Notes under the pieces: model-generated
What the model was told of the DNA's origin: nothing
The model's input: only the letters and a program-made list of their open reading frames with translations
Databases searched by the model: none
In this document: piece by piece, positions 55,466-64,000 of the stretch
Layout of the letters: each line of letters opens with the position of its first letter
How positions within the stretch are numbered: position 1 is the stretch's first letter
Origin: FEN-1279 sp964501535
GTDB lineage: Bacteria > Bacteroidota > Ignavibacteria > Tepidaquicellales > Tepidaquicellaceae
Length of the DNA stretch: 64,000 nucleotides
NCBI GenBank assembly: GCA_964501535.1
Contig: CAZCSV010000001.1
Coordinates: 620,001 to 684,000 of the forward strand
Direction: 5' to 3'
Position numbers and translations under genes: made by a program

Positions 55466-55669
55466 TTATTTTATTATTAACATTTTCTTCGTCTGAGTAA
55501 AATCATCAGTTATCAATCTATAGAAATAAACACTGCTCGGAAAATTACCCTTTTTGGTCCGGTAGGTTATGAAACGGTACAATCCCAAATTTTTTAGGAA
55601 TTCAGTTCTAGCAATAAGTGCAAATTTTAAAACAATCAGGTAAGTCAAAGCATAAATAAACCTTTTCAC
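55466..55669 (-). pseudogene. Collapsed T9SS protein: signal peptide joined to the end of a sorting domain
   Basis: 67 codons. The first 20 residues (MKRFIYALTYLIVLKFALIA) look like a signal peptide; the last 25 (SSVYFYRLITDDFTQTKKMLIIK) match the end of a T9SS type A domain, almost the same as the end of the neighbour at 54.2-55.4 kb. The 20-odd residues between do not match anything. The domain's NYPNPFNP opening and the cargo are missing. It is most simply the result of an internal deletion of a paralogue of that neighbour, 40 bp upstream of it. It may still be translated as a short peptide. Confidence 0.7.
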
Positions 55670-55786
55670 AATATATAATTTAATAAATTAATGAAAAATT
55701 TATCTTACTTTATAGATATAATTTAATAATCCGATTAGTTTAATGCAAGTATAAAAATTTACAAAAATTGAATGATTGATGTTAAT

Positions 55787-57145
55787 TTACTCCCCGAACA
55801 GCGTTGCGGAATTTGCTTTGTTGATTTTTACCTTTATAAAATCTCCGATTGTGTGAGTGCCTTTAGGTATGATCGTGGATTTGTTACAATCCGTCCTGCC
55901 CATCAGGAAATCGGGTGACTTTTTGCTTGTTGTTTCGATTAGGATTTCTTTTTCTTTTCCGATAAGTTCCTTATTTATCTTAAAAGAAATTTTTCTCTGA
56001 AGCTCAATTATTTCTTCGAGGCGTTTCTGCTTTATTTCGTAAGAAATGTCATCGAGGTATTTATAAGCTTTCGTGTTTTCACGAGGTGAGTATGCAAACA
56101 TAAATGCTCCGTCGTATTCGACCTCTTCGAGCAAATCCAGCGTCATCTTATGGTCTTCATCCGTTTCAGTCGGAAATCCCGCAATAATATCCGTCGATAA
56201 TCCTATTCCCGGCATCAGCATCTTTGCTTTCTCTATAATCCCTAAATAATGTTTCACTGAATATTCCCTGTTCATCAGCTTTAAAATCCTGTCCGAACCT
56301 GACTGCACCGGCAGGTGAATATATTTACAAATGTTCTTATGCTCTGCCATCGTTTCCAGTAGCTTGTCCGATAAATCGTAAGGATGCGATGTGGTATATC
56401 TTATTCTCATTTCGGGAACTGCAATTGCAACGGATTTCAACAAATCGGAAAAATCATTGTCATTATCTTTATATGAATTTACATTTTGCCCGAGAAGTGT
56501 AACTTCTTTTATACCTTCATCGAATATTTTTTTTGCTTCGTCTACAATGCTATTCAACTTTCTGCTTCTCTCCCTGCCCCGTGTAAACGGCACTATACAA
56601 AAAGAGCAGAACTTATCACATCCCCGCATTACGGAAATAAATGCCGTTACATCGTCTTTTCGAACCGGGGTGATGTCATCATATGTCTCGACTTTCGATA
56701 ACTTTACTGCTATTCCTTTTTCACCCGTTTCAAAAATGTTTTCGATAAGATTAGGAAGTTTTCTGTATTCATCCGGACCGACAATTAAATCAACGATTTT
56801 TTCTCTTTCGAGTAAGTCGTTTTTCAATCTTTCCGCCATACAGCCGAGTAAGCCTATTATTCGTTCGGGATGATTTTTCTTGTATCTTTTAAGATTTGAT
56901 AACCTGCTTTTGATTCTGTTCTCTGCATTTTCTCTTACACTGCAGGTATTAAGCAGAATTACATCGGATTCTTCTATGTTTAAACTTTCATTGTACCCGT
57001 AATCGCTCAGTACGCTTAAAATAATTTCCGTATCGGAAAAATTCATCTGGCATCCGTAAGTCTCTATGTATACTTTTCTGTGGTTCTCTGTTTTATTGAA
57101 ATCCCTTTTCCTCTTTTCCTTATTGTTATCTGTTATATCGAGCAT
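55787..57145 (-). CDS. miaB: tRNA-2-methylthio-N6-dimethylallyladenosine synthase
   Basis: 452 residues, radical-SAM methylthiotransferase that modifies A37 of tRNAs reading UNN codons. N-terminal iron-sulphur ligands Cys32, Cys68 and Cys102; radical-SAM motif CDKFCSFC (Cys176, Cys180, Cys183); C-terminal TRAM domain (about 385-450). Full length. Last gene of a minus-strand run xseA-xseB-dxs-miaB with 5 bp to dxs. Confidence 0.96.
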   Translation of the reverse strand: MLDITDNNKEKRKRDFNKTENHRKVYIETYGCQMNFSDTEIILSVLSDYGYNESLNIEESDVILLNTCSVRENAENRIKSRLSNLKRYKKNHPERIIGLLGCMAERLKNDLLEREKIVDLIVGPDEYRKLPNLIENIFETGEKGIAVKLSKVETYDDITPVRKDDVTAFISVMRGCDKFCSFCIVPFTRGRERSRKLNSIVDEAKKIFDEGIKEVTLLGQNVNSYKDNDNDFSDLLKSVAIAVPEMRIRYTTSHPYDLSDKLLETMAEHKNICKYIHLPVQSGSDRILKLMNREYSVKHYLGIIEKAKMLMPGIGLSTDIIAGFPTETDEDHKMTLDLLEEVEYDGAFMFAYSPRENTKAYKYLDDISYEIKQKRLEEIIELQRKISFKINKELIGKEKEILIETTSKKSPDFLMGRTDCNKSTIIPKGTHTIGDFIKVKINKANSATLFGE

Positions 57146-57150
57146 CCAAC

Positions 57151-59067
57151 CTATACTTTCACTGCTTTTTTTAAAAATTCCTCCGTTACTTCTGCAATCC
57201 CTTTGGAGTCTAATTTCAACATTTCATATAATTCCATCGGTTTTCCGTGCTCTATGAATTTATCCGGTAATCCATGAATTAAAATTTCATTCTTGTAATT
57301 AAACTGCTCCGCAAATTCTGATATCGCACTTCCAAACCCGCCTATGATTGTGTTATCCTCTACTGTTATTATCTTCTTAAATCTGGAGAAAATATCGAAT
57401 AACAACTCCCTGTCCAGTGGTTTAATAAATCTCATGTTTACTACTTCGGCATCTATTCCTTTTTGCAGCAAAATTTCAGCTGCTTTTTCCGAATGTATAA
57501 CCATATTTCCAACTGCAATTACTGCTATGTCCTTACCATGTTTTATTATCTCGCCTTTTCCGATTTCAACTTTTTCAAAATCACCCACCTCTACACCGAT
57601 TGCTTCTCCTCTCGGGTAACGTATTGCTATCGGCCCTTTTTTATACTGCGTTGCGGTATATAACATATTTCTTAATTCTGCTTCATCCTTTGGCGCCATT
57701 AAAACCATGTGAGGAATCAGTCTTAAATATGTCAGATCGAATGTTCCATGATGTGTGGGTCCGTCCGCACCCACTAAACCGCCTCTGTCCAGTACAAAAA
57801 CCACAGGTAATTTCTGTAATGATACATCGTGAATAATCTGGTCAAATGCCCTCTGCAAAAATGTCGAGTATATTGCGACTACGGGAGTGAATCCTTCTGT
57901 CGCTAATCCCGCACTGAATGTAACAGCATGCTGTTCGGCTATGCCTACATCAAAATACCTGTCAGGAATTGCATTCTGAAAAATATTTAATCCTGTTCCG
58001 TCAGACATAGCCGCACATATTCCGATAATTTTTTCATCTCTTTTTGCAAGCTCAACCAATGCTTCTCCGAATATCTTCGTATATGATGGGACTTTTGACT
58101 TTTTCAGCTCTACACCGGTAGTTTTATCGAACGGATTTAATGCATGTAATTTCTGATGATGTGTCGAACCGTAAGACGGTCCTTTCCCTTTTTCCGAAAC
58201 AACATGAACAAGTATCGGACCGGTAAATTCTTTTATTTCTGAAAACAATTTTACTAGATTAACGACATTATGACCGTTGAAAGGTCCGAAATATCTGAAT
58301 CCTAAAGATTCGAATAGAATCCCGGGTGTAATTAATCCTTTTAATCCTCCTTCAAGTCTGGAAGCAATTGCCCTTACCCTGTCGCTTGTCTTCTTTTCGA
58401 ACTTACCCGTAAAATCCCAGACCTTTGCCCTGATTTTATTATATGTCTCATTAATCATCATTTCATTAAAATAATTCTGTACAGTCCAGACATTGGGCGA
58501 AATCGACATTTTGTTGTCATTCAAAATAATTATTATATCCTTCTTGAGAAGACCGATATTATTCATTGCCTCATAAGCCATACCGCCTGTCATTGAACCA
58601 TCACCAATTACCGCCATTACTTTGTAATTCTTTTTCTGAAAATCCCTTGCAGTCGCAATTCCGAGCGCCGCCGAAAGAGATGTGGTAGCGTGACCTGCTC
58701 CGAAACAGTCATATTCACTTTCACTCCTCTTTAAAAAACCGCTTATACCGCCCTTTTGCCTTATAGTCTTTAATTGGTGCTTCCTGCCTGTAAGAATTTT
58801 ATGAATGTATCCCTGATGTCCCACATCAAAAATAATTTTATCTCGGGGTGTATCAAATACGTAATGCAATGCAAGCGTCAATTCCACAACCCCGAGAGAT
58901 GAACCGAGATGTCCGCCTATCTTTGATATCGTATCCATTAAATATTCCCTGATTTCATCAGCAAGTTCCCTCAAGTCCATTAGATTTAGTTTCTTCAAAT
59001 CTGACGGATAATCTATATCCTTTAGGAATTTTGTTTTGCTTAAATCAAATGCTTCCTGATTTTCCAT
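57151..59067 (-). CDS. dxs: 1-deoxy-D-xylulose-5-phosphate synthase
   Basis: 638 residues, TPP-dependent first enzyme of the non-mevalonate isoprenoid pathway. TPP site GDGSMTGGMAYEAMNN (about 155-170); the transketolase-like middle domain with the GLVGADGPTHHGTFDL loop (about 415-430); and a C-terminal domain. Family length is about 620-640. Between xseB (6 bp) and miaB (5 bp). Isoprenoid supply feeds polyprenyl carriers needed by the glycosyltransferases elsewhere in the window. Confidence 0.97.
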   Translation of the reverse strand: MENQEAFDLSKTKFLKDIDYPSDLKKLNLMDLRELADEIREYLMDTISKIGGHLGSSLGVVELTLALHYVFDTPRDKIIFDVGHQGYIHKILTGRKHQLKTIRQKGGISGFLKRSESEYDCFGAGHATTSLSAALGIATARDFQKKNYKVMAVIGDGSMTGGMAYEAMNNIGLLKKDIIIILNDNKMSISPNVWTVQNYFNEMMINETYNKIRAKVWDFTGKFEKKTSDRVRAIASRLEGGLKGLITPGILFESLGFRYFGPFNGHNVVNLVKLFSEIKEFTGPILVHVVSEKGKGPSYGSTHHQKLHALNPFDKTTGVELKKSKVPSYTKIFGEALVELAKRDEKIIGICAAMSDGTGLNIFQNAIPDRYFDVGIAEQHAVTFSAGLATEGFTPVVAIYSTFLQRAFDQIIHDVSLQKLPVVFVLDRGGLVGADGPTHHGTFDLTYLRLIPHMVLMAPKDEAELRNMLYTATQYKKGPIAIRYPRGEAIGVEVGDFEKVEIGKGEIIKHGKDIAVIAVGNMVIHSEKAAEILLQKGIDAEVVNMRFIKPLDRELLFDIFSRFKKIITVEDNTIIGGFGSAISEFAEQFNYKNEILIHGLPDKFIEHGKPMELYEMLKLDSKGIAEVTEEFLKKAVKV

Positions 59068-59073
59068 ATTAAT

Positions 59074-59289
59074 TTATTTTAACTCCTCTGTGTTTATTTT
59101 TTCGATTTTCAGCTCAGCTTCGCTCAGCTTTTGACGACAAATTTTTAGCAGCTTCAAACCCTCCTGATAATAATTTAAAATATCTTCAAGAGAATTTTCC
59201 TCATCATGATTTTCCAATTTCTCCAGAATCTCCTCAAGACGTTTATATGAATATTCAAACGAATTCTTATCTGACTTTTTCTTTGTCAT
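59074..59289 (-). CDS. xseB: Exonuclease VII small subunit
   Basis: 71 residues, helical. FEYSYKRLEEILEKLEN (about 11-27), the core helix, then SLEDILNYYQEGLKLLK (about 33-49) and the C-terminal helix. Pairs with XseA to degrade single-stranded DNA. It is 57 bp after xseA and 6 bp before dxs. Confidence 0.95.
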   Translation of the reverse strand: MTKKKSDKNSFEYSYKRLEEILEKLENHDEENSLEDILNYYQEGLKLLKICRQKLSEAELKIEKINTEELK

Positions 59290-59346
59290 TATTTAAATAT
59301 GTAATATTAAAATAAAATATCTTTTACATTTATAAAATTTATCATC

Positions 59347-60537
59347 TTATAATTTTATTACCTTGCTTTCTACTTCACCGTCGTAAAACTTCACTGTTAT
59401 GTCTTCCCCTTTCTTCACCCTCGACTTCCTTGAAATCAATCTTCCGTCTTTTATTACATACGTAAATCCCCGCTTTAATGTTTGCTCGGGACCTATGCTT
59501 CGAATAAGCTTTTCCTTGTTCTTTAAACTGTCTTTTATTCTTAATAATTTCTCCCTTGTCAGCTTTTCAAATTCTTTCTGCATCTCATCGGTTCTCATTT
59601 TATATTCGTTAAGCATGTCAATCGGTCTGTTAAAAGAATAACTTTTTTCTATGTTTTCGAGATACCCTCTTAAAATTTCTATTTTATCCTTAACATAAAT
59701 CTTAATATAATAATCAATTTGATTTATTCTTTCAAGTAAGTCATTTTTATCACGAAAAATTATTTCCGCCGCTGCCGAAGGGGTCGGTGCTCTTAAATCC
59801 GCTACAAAATCACAAATCGTATAATCTACCTCATGCCCGACTGCACTGACAACGGGAACACGAGAATTGAATACCTCTCTTGCAACTTTTTCCTCATTAA
59901 ACGTCCATAAATCTTCTATTGAACCCCCTCCGCGTGCTATAATAATTACATCCAAATCGTATTTTGACCTGTTCGCTTCCCTTATAGCCCTGCATATACT
60001 TTCTACCGAACCGGGTCCCTGTACCATCGAAGGAAAAAGCAATACACTGACGAGGGGATATCTTTTTCTTGTAACATTCTTAAAATCCTCTATCACCGCA
60101 CCCGTCTCTGATGTAACAATCCCGACTCTTTCGGGAAATTCGGGTAATTTCCTCTTTCTTTCCGAATCGAATAATCCTTCTTCCTGAAGTTTGTCTTTCA
60201 AATTCTCGAATGCCGCTTGCAGCTCTCCAAACCCGGTTTTCTGCATATCTGTTACGTCTATCTGATATGTACCGCGAGGCTCATATAAAGTTATCTTTCC
60301 TTTGACAAGCACCTTATCACCATCCTGAGGCTTGAAATTCAAATATTTGTATCTGAAACTCCAGAGTGTGGCATTGATTTGAGAAGTCTGATCCTTAAGA
60401 ATAAAATAGCAATGACCTGAAGGAGTGTGCCTCTTAAAACCGGAAATTTCGGCAATAACATAAACTAACTTGAATTCGCTCTCAACCAGCGCCTTTAATT
60501 CTCTTGTTAGCTCCGATATTGTTATCGGTTCTGTCAT
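59347..60537 (-). CDS. xseA: Exonuclease VII large subunit
   Basis: 396 residues: N-terminal OB fold (about 1-100), catalytic domain with IARGGGSIEDLWTFNEE (about 200-216) and the VGHEVDYTICDFVADLRAPT segment (about 237-256), and the coiled coil that binds XseB. First gene of the xseA-xseB-dxs-miaB run. Upstream lies the terminator of tRNA-Asn on the same strand, so its promoter must lie within 12 bp or it depends on read-through. Confidence 0.96.
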   Translation of the reverse strand: MTEPITISELTRELKALVESEFKLVYVIAEISGFKRHTPSGHCYFILKDQTSQINATLWSFRYKYLNFKPQDGDKVLVKGKITLYEPRGTYQIDVTDMQKTGFGELQAAFENLKDKLQEEGLFDSERKRKLPEFPERVGIVTSETGAVIEDFKNVTRKRYPLVSVLLFPSMVQGPGSVESICRAIREANRSKYDLDVIIIARGGGSIEDLWTFNEEKVAREVFNSRVPVVSAVGHEVDYTICDFVADLRAPTPSAAAEIIFRDKNDLLERINQIDYYIKIYVKDKIEILRGYLENIEKSYSFNRPIDMLNEYKMRTDEMQKEFEKLTREKLLRIKDSLKNKEKLIRSIGPEQTLKRGFTYVIKDGRLISRKSRVKKGEDITVKFYDGEVESKVIKL

Positions 60538-60548
60538 ACTTTTAAATC

Positions 60549-60572
60549 AAAAACCCCGAAAATTAATCGGGG
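60549..60572 (-). terminator. Intrinsic terminator of tRNA-Asn
   Basis: On the minus strand CCCCGA pairs with TCGGGG around a TTAATTT loop, followed by TTTTT, 8 bp past the tRNA. It sits 12 bp before the xseA start. Confidence 0.85.
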
Positions 60573-60579
60573 CTTATTG

Positions 60580-60651
60580 CTGGAAGAGCGGGACTCGAAC
60601 CCGCAACCCTTCGGTTAACAGCCGAATGCTCCACCATTGAGCTATCTTCCA
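60580..60651 (-). tRNA. tRNA-Asn (anticodon GUU)
   Basis: 72-nt cloverleaf on the minus strand: acceptor TGGAAGA/TCTTCCA, D stem GCTC/GAGC, anticodon arm TTCGG-CTGTTAA-CCGAA (anticodon GTT), T arm GCGGG-TTCGAGT-CCCGC, discriminator G. CCA is not encoded. Confidence 0.95.
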
Positions 60652-60662
60652 AAAGAATTACA

Positions 60663-60691
60663 AATATAATTTTTACGACTTTAATTTTCAA
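60663..60691 (-). promoter_or_regulatory. Promoter of tRNA-Asn
   Basis: On the minus strand TTGAAA (60691-60686), 17 nt, TATATT (60668-60663), ending 11 nt before the first tRNA base. A well-placed match. Confidence 0.65.
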
Positions 60692-60828
60692 TGTCTTAAT
60701 AAATATTAAACTACAAAAGTCTTTTCATTATTTTCTTAAATGCAGTAAAATATTTTGATTAAAAATTGCTAATATTTTCATAAAAATTACAGACTTTTGT
60801 AGTTTGTATCAAATTTGTATTTTATTTT

Positions 60829-61581
60829 ATGAAATCTCAAAAGTTCAAAATATACCTTGAATACAACGGCATTAACTACGCCGGCTGGCAAAAGCAGAAA
60901 AATGCAAGAACAATTCAAGGAGTATTAATAGATACTGTAAAAAAGATTTTTCACAACTCAAAAGGTGAAAATAAATTCATCGACCTGCAGGGCTCCGGCA
61001 GAACCGATAAAGGTGTTCACGCTTATATGCAGGTTGCTCACCTCGAGTGCGAAACTATGCTCGCTCCAGAGATTCTTAAACTAAAAATAAACGATTTACT
61101 GCCGGCTGATATCAATATACTCGAAATAGAAAAAGCACCTAAAAATTTTCATGCCCGCCATTCCGCTAAATCACGCGAATATATCTACAGAATTTCTAAG
61201 AGAAGAACTGCATTTGAAAAAAAATTTGTATGGTGGATTAAAGACAAACTGGACTTAAAGAAAATGAAAACCTCAAGTATATTATTTCTCGGTATGCACG
61301 ACTTTCAATCATTTTCTGATAAATCGGAAGAAAATATATCCACAAAAGTATTAATTGAGGAAATTGATATAACCGAAGACAAATATTTAATCCTGATAAG
61401 AATCAAAGCTTCACATTTTTTATGGAAAATGGTTCGGAGGATTGTAGGTGTGCTTGTGGAAATCGGAAGGAATAATCTCACCGAAAAAGATATTAAAAGA
61501 TTTCTGGAAAAATATTCCGATATCCCTTTCCGTTATACCGCTCCTCCTTCGGGACTCTTTCTGTCAAAAGTGGAATATTAA
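60829..61581 (+). CDS. truA: tRNA pseudouridine synthase A
   Basis: 250 residues, makes pseudouridine at positions 38-40 of tRNAs. Catalytic Asp60 in GSGRTDKGVHA, plus the C-terminal RIVGVLVEIGR segment. Full length. Divergent from tRNA-Asn and convergent with the DUF6159 gene. Confidence 0.96.
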   Translation: MKSQKFKIYLEYNGINYAGWQKQKNARTIQGVLIDTVKKIFHNSKGENKFIDLQGSGRTDKGVHAYMQVAHLECETMLAPEILKLKINDLLPADINILEIEKAPKNFHARHSAKSREYIYRISKRRTAFEKKFVWWIKDKLDLKKMKTSSILFLGMHDFQSFSDKSEENISTKVLIEEIDITEDKYLILIRIKASHFLWKMVRRIVGVLVEIGRNNLTEKDIKRFLEKYSDIPFRYTAPPSGLFLSKVEY

Positions 61582-61761
61582 ATTTATAATTTTATTTCCG
61601 TTTACTAACTATCCGACACTTCATCAGCTCCCAAAAAAGTATCATAATTTTTTCTTCCTACCAACATCACTTCGTTTTTTTCAATTCAGGAAAGGTGAAT
61701 ATTTTATCTAATAATACATTATCGTGCCGCCTATCCAAATTTCATCGCAATGAATAAAAAT

Positions 61762-62550
61762 TTATTGTGTTTCTTCTATATTCAACTTGACTTTCCCTTT
61801 TACATTCATATACAGCACCGTGCAAAAAATATTCCTGAGAGAAAAATTCAGAAGTATACCGATAATCAGAACAAAAATTGTAATGACAAATAAACTGTAG
61901 GTAACGATTTCATCTTTCAGTACCGAAGAAAATATAAGTAAGGTCAATACTATTAAAAAAGGAATCATCGACATAAAAGAAATCTTAAATTCCCCCATTA
62001 TACTCCTTCCCCAGTTTTTCTTGATTAATTTCTGCGACTCGCCGATTGCATCCTTAACTCCCATATTCTCGAAAACCATTATCGGTATTATAAAATAAGT
62101 AACAAATGACCATACAATTTCACCTGCATATGCGAAATATTTCGCCACCTTTATTTCCGAAAGCAGACCCATAAATAAACCAATAAAAGAGTTGAATATC
62201 GCCCAATTGATTATTAAGCTTAATCTCTTAAACGATTCCTTGATTCCGTCGGAAAATTTCGGATTACCTCCGTTTAATGCAATTCTTGCACAAGCTACCG
62301 TAGCCGCATTGAAAAAAGTTACAAAGATATTAAATAACAAAAACCATACTATTAATGCAATAACTACGGCTCCGCTTCCTTTCGAAATAAAGATCAAAAA
62401 GACGAATGAAATAATACTGAATATCGCACCTAAAAACGGGTACCAAATCATTTTAGGGTTATTCCTGAAAACTTTTTTTGTTATATCTACTATTTTAAGT
62501 TTATTCTTGAATATATCGTCTTGCTTTGCTTTAATCTTCTTATAAAACAT
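61762..62550 (-). CDS. DUF6159-like multi-pass membrane protein
   Basis: 262 residues from ATG 62550 (a TTG two codons earlier is less likely). Six or so hydrophobic segments; a helix-break YFIIPIMVFENMGVKDAI (about 150-167) and a following KKNWGRSIMGEF motif match what I recall of family DUF6159. Function unknown; possibly a membrane-organising or stress protein. It is separated from truA by 180 bp of AT-rich DNA in which I see nothing. Confidence 0.7.
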   Translation of the reverse strand: MFYKKIKAKQDDIFKNKLKIVDITKKVFRNNPKMIWYPFLGAIFSIISFVFLIFISKGSGAVVIALIVWFLLFNIFVTFFNAATVACARIALNGGNPKFSDGIKESFKRLSLIINWAIFNSFIGLFMGLLSEIKVAKYFAYAGEIVWSFVTYFIIPIMVFENMGVKDAIGESQKLIKKNWGRSIMGEFKISFMSMIPFLIVLTLLIFSSVLKDEIVTYSLFVITIFVLIIGILLNFSLRNIFCTVLYMNVKGKVKLNIEETQ

Positions 62551-62949
62551 AATCAATTTTATATTAACTTCTTGATTGAGGGTAATTACGAATTTATTTT
62601 ATTAATACGTTATAAATTTAAAAATAGATGCATTTTTTTTTATATTCAACAGATTAAGTTGTTTTAAGATTACTCATTAATACTCATATCATTTCTTCAT
62701 ATCTTATATCATTGAAGAATACTTAAAAAAAATTCACTCGAATATATATAACTTTTATATTGATAATAATTAAATTTTATATAATATACAGAAACAACAT
62801 TTCCAATATCACGTCAAGTAAAACACATATTTCTTCCAAAAAATACATTTTTTACTCATTTGTTCCCGAATACTTCATTGACTTTGCATTTTAATAAAAG
62901 TATTTTATTGTTTGTCTATTAATAGTTAAAATTACACGGAGTTAATATT
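62551..62949. other. AT-rich intergenic region before secD
   Basis: About 400 bp with no supported gene. A promoter-like element TTGACT (62878-62883), 17 nt, TATTTT (62901-62906) and a Shine-Dalgarno-like CGGAG just before the TTG start lie at its right end. The left part is low-complexity AT. Confidence 0.6.
62878..62906 (+). promoter_or_regulatory. Putative promoter of secD
   Basis: TTGACT, 17-nt spacer, TATTTT, ending 43 bp before the TTG start. Same form as the two tRNA promoters. Confidence 0.55.
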
Positions 62950-64000
62950 TTGAAGAAGAATCTCACGAGGATTATCCTTACATTAGTTTTCATTGCGGTA
63001 TCAATTGTATACCTCTGGCCGACTTATAAGGATTATACGTACAATAAAGAGCTTTCGCAACTCACAGGCAACGATAGCATAGAATATCTGAATAATAATG
63101 CCGAAAAGATACGTGAAGCAAGAGACGGAAGAATTAAACTCGGACTCGATTTAAAGGGAGGTATGTATGTGGTATTGGATGTTGACGTGGTAAAACTTCT
63201 GGAAGATGTTTCCAAGAAAAAAGATGACCCTGTCTTATTGAATATTTTGCAGGATTTGAAGAATGTTTCCGAATCATCGGATGAGAACATATTGACGATT
63301 TTTAAATCCAAACTTGCCGAAAAAAATCTCACTTTAAAAAACTATTACGGCGAGATGACGGAAGATGAATCTGCAATTGAAAAAAAATTGCAGGATGCCA
63401 TTGATAACGCAATCGAACGAGCCATCGGAGTGGTTAGAAACCGCGTAGACCGATACGGTGTAGCGGAACCGCAGATACAAAAAATCGGCAGTAAAAGAAT
63501 TATCGTCGAATTACCCGGTGTCAGCAATCCCGAAGACGTCAGGAAACTTCTAAAAGGTACCGCACTTCTGACTTTCCACCTTTTAAAAGAAGGCGAGCAG
63601 GCTGGTAAAATACTCAATGATATAAATAAAACTCTTGCAAAGATGCAGGATACATCGCTGACGAATCTTATATCGCCTTTAAATGCGGATACTACAAAGA
63701 AAAAAGATACCGTTAAAACAGCTGGCGAAAAAGATGTTAAAAAGGAAATAAAAAAGGATACTACAAAAGTAAAGAAGGATACAAAAAAAGATACTTCTAA
63801 CATAAAAAAGGATACGCTGAATACCCTGTTGGACACTTCGCTGGAATCGGATACCACAAAAGCCGCTTCAAATCCTTTTTACGAAATGTTCGACCCTGAA
63901 TTATCGCAAAGATATGGTGAACCCGTAGTCAGTATCATTAATAAGGAAAAAATCGAAAGACTTCTTAAATTACCCGAAATCGCTGCGGTGGTGCCCAGCG
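62950..64000 (+). CDS. secD: Protein translocase subunit SecD, 5' part (cut by right edge)
   Basis: First 350 codons of the SecD export subunit, which uses the proton gradient to drive protein export across the inner membrane. N-terminal membrane helix (about 5-23), LGLDLKGGMYVVLDVD (about 58-73, the D1 motif), and VVRNRVDRYGVAEPQIQKIG with the P1 beta-domain (about 160-179). The start is TTG 62950 with CGGAG 8-9 nt upstream. A Lys/Asp/Thr-rich run of about 40 residues (about 250-290, repeats of KKDT) is inserted after the KGTALLTFHLL segment; other SecD proteins carry loops here, but this one is unusually charged. The rest, and possibly a fused SecF, lie beyond the edge. Confidence 0.95.
   Translation, partial: MKKNLTRIILTLVFIAVSIVYLWPTYKDYTYNKELSQLTGNDSIEYLNNNAEKIREARDGRIKLGLDLKGGMYVVLDVDVVKLLEDVSKKKDDPVLLNILQDLKNVSESSDENILTIFKSKLAEKNLTLKNYYGEMTEDESAIEKKLQDAIDNAIERAIGVVRNRVDRYGVAEPQIQKIGSKRIIVELPGVSNPEDVRKLLKGTALLTFHLLKEGEQAGKILNDINKTLAKMQDTSLTNLISPLNADTTKKKDTVKTAGEKDVKKEIKKDTTKVKKDTKKDTSNIKKDTLNTLLDTSLESDTTKAASNPFYEMFDPELSQRYGEPVVSIINKEKIERLLKLPEIAAVVPS

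Overview
The window reads as one AT-rich scaffold piece from a diderm bacterium of the Bacteroidota/Chlorobiota superphylum, most likely Ignavibacteria-like. The evidence is: type IX secretion (T9SS) C-terminal tails with the NYPNPFNP motif on two large proteins and one remnant; a fused E2-E1 2-oxoglutarate dehydrogenase; DUF6132, DUF4292 and DUF2723 proteins; TonB-receptor and lipid A genes; and frequent TTG starts. Lineage is inference, because no rRNA is present.

Layout. 0-16.7 kb: a cut histidine kinase, prolyl oligopeptidase, the E2-E1 fusion, a P-loop protein, a T9SS-tailed octaheme cytochrome, an EF-G2-type GTPase, a repeat-rich intergenic stretch, def-fmt, and secreted proteins of unknown function. 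16.8-24.4 kb: an operon opening with a clpB that lacks its first half, then an SbnI-like ParB/Srx-fold gene and lolC-lolD, followed by pstB-phoU and a TonB-dependent receptor. 24.4-32.1 kb (minus strand): a surface-glycan/glycosylation block (GT9, YfhO, GT2-methyltransferase fusion, DUF2723). 32.1-35.2 kb: CorA, clpP, tig. 35.3-37.2 kb: a pentapeptide-repeat protein, tRNA-Arg(UCU), and a tandem array of 134-bp units carrying the 3' part of that tRNA plus its terminator, interrupted by 100 Ns. 37.3-45.6 kb: a membrane-anchored GH2-fold pseudo-hydrolase, smc, a HAD phosphatase, an ICMT-type methyltransferase, and a beta-barrel protein. 45.7-54.1 kb: lpxB-lpxK, a DUF4292 lipoprotein, an EnvC-like protein, GT2, ribD, ribE, GT9, and a frameshifted LpxL-type acyltransferase. 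54.2-61.6 kb: a T9SS beta-propeller protein, a T9SS remnant, miaB, dxs, xseB, xseA, tRNA-Asn and truA. End: a DUF6159 protein and secD, cut by the edge.

Much of the window serves the envelope: lipid A (LpxB, LpxK, LpxL, two GT9 enzymes), lipoprotein sorting (LolCD), wall hydrolase control (EnvC-like), export (SecD, T9SS clients) and glycan modification. The rest is mostly housekeeping: translation start and end (def, fmt), protein quality control (tig, clpP, clpB fragment), tRNA modification (miaB, truA), riboflavin, isoprenoids and chromosome organisation (smc).

The most unusual structure is the tRNA-Arg-derived tandem array. Each complete unit holds a promoter-like element, a tRNA 3'-half-like segment and a perfect 12-bp intrinsic terminator, and copies differ at both sides of one T-stem base pair. 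Other points of interest are the GH2-fold protein without its two catalytic glutamates and with an apparent ATC start, the half-length clpB, the A9 frameshift in the acyltransferase, and a collapsed T9SS gene. Several upstream regions share the promoter form TTGAxx - 17 nt - TATxTT.
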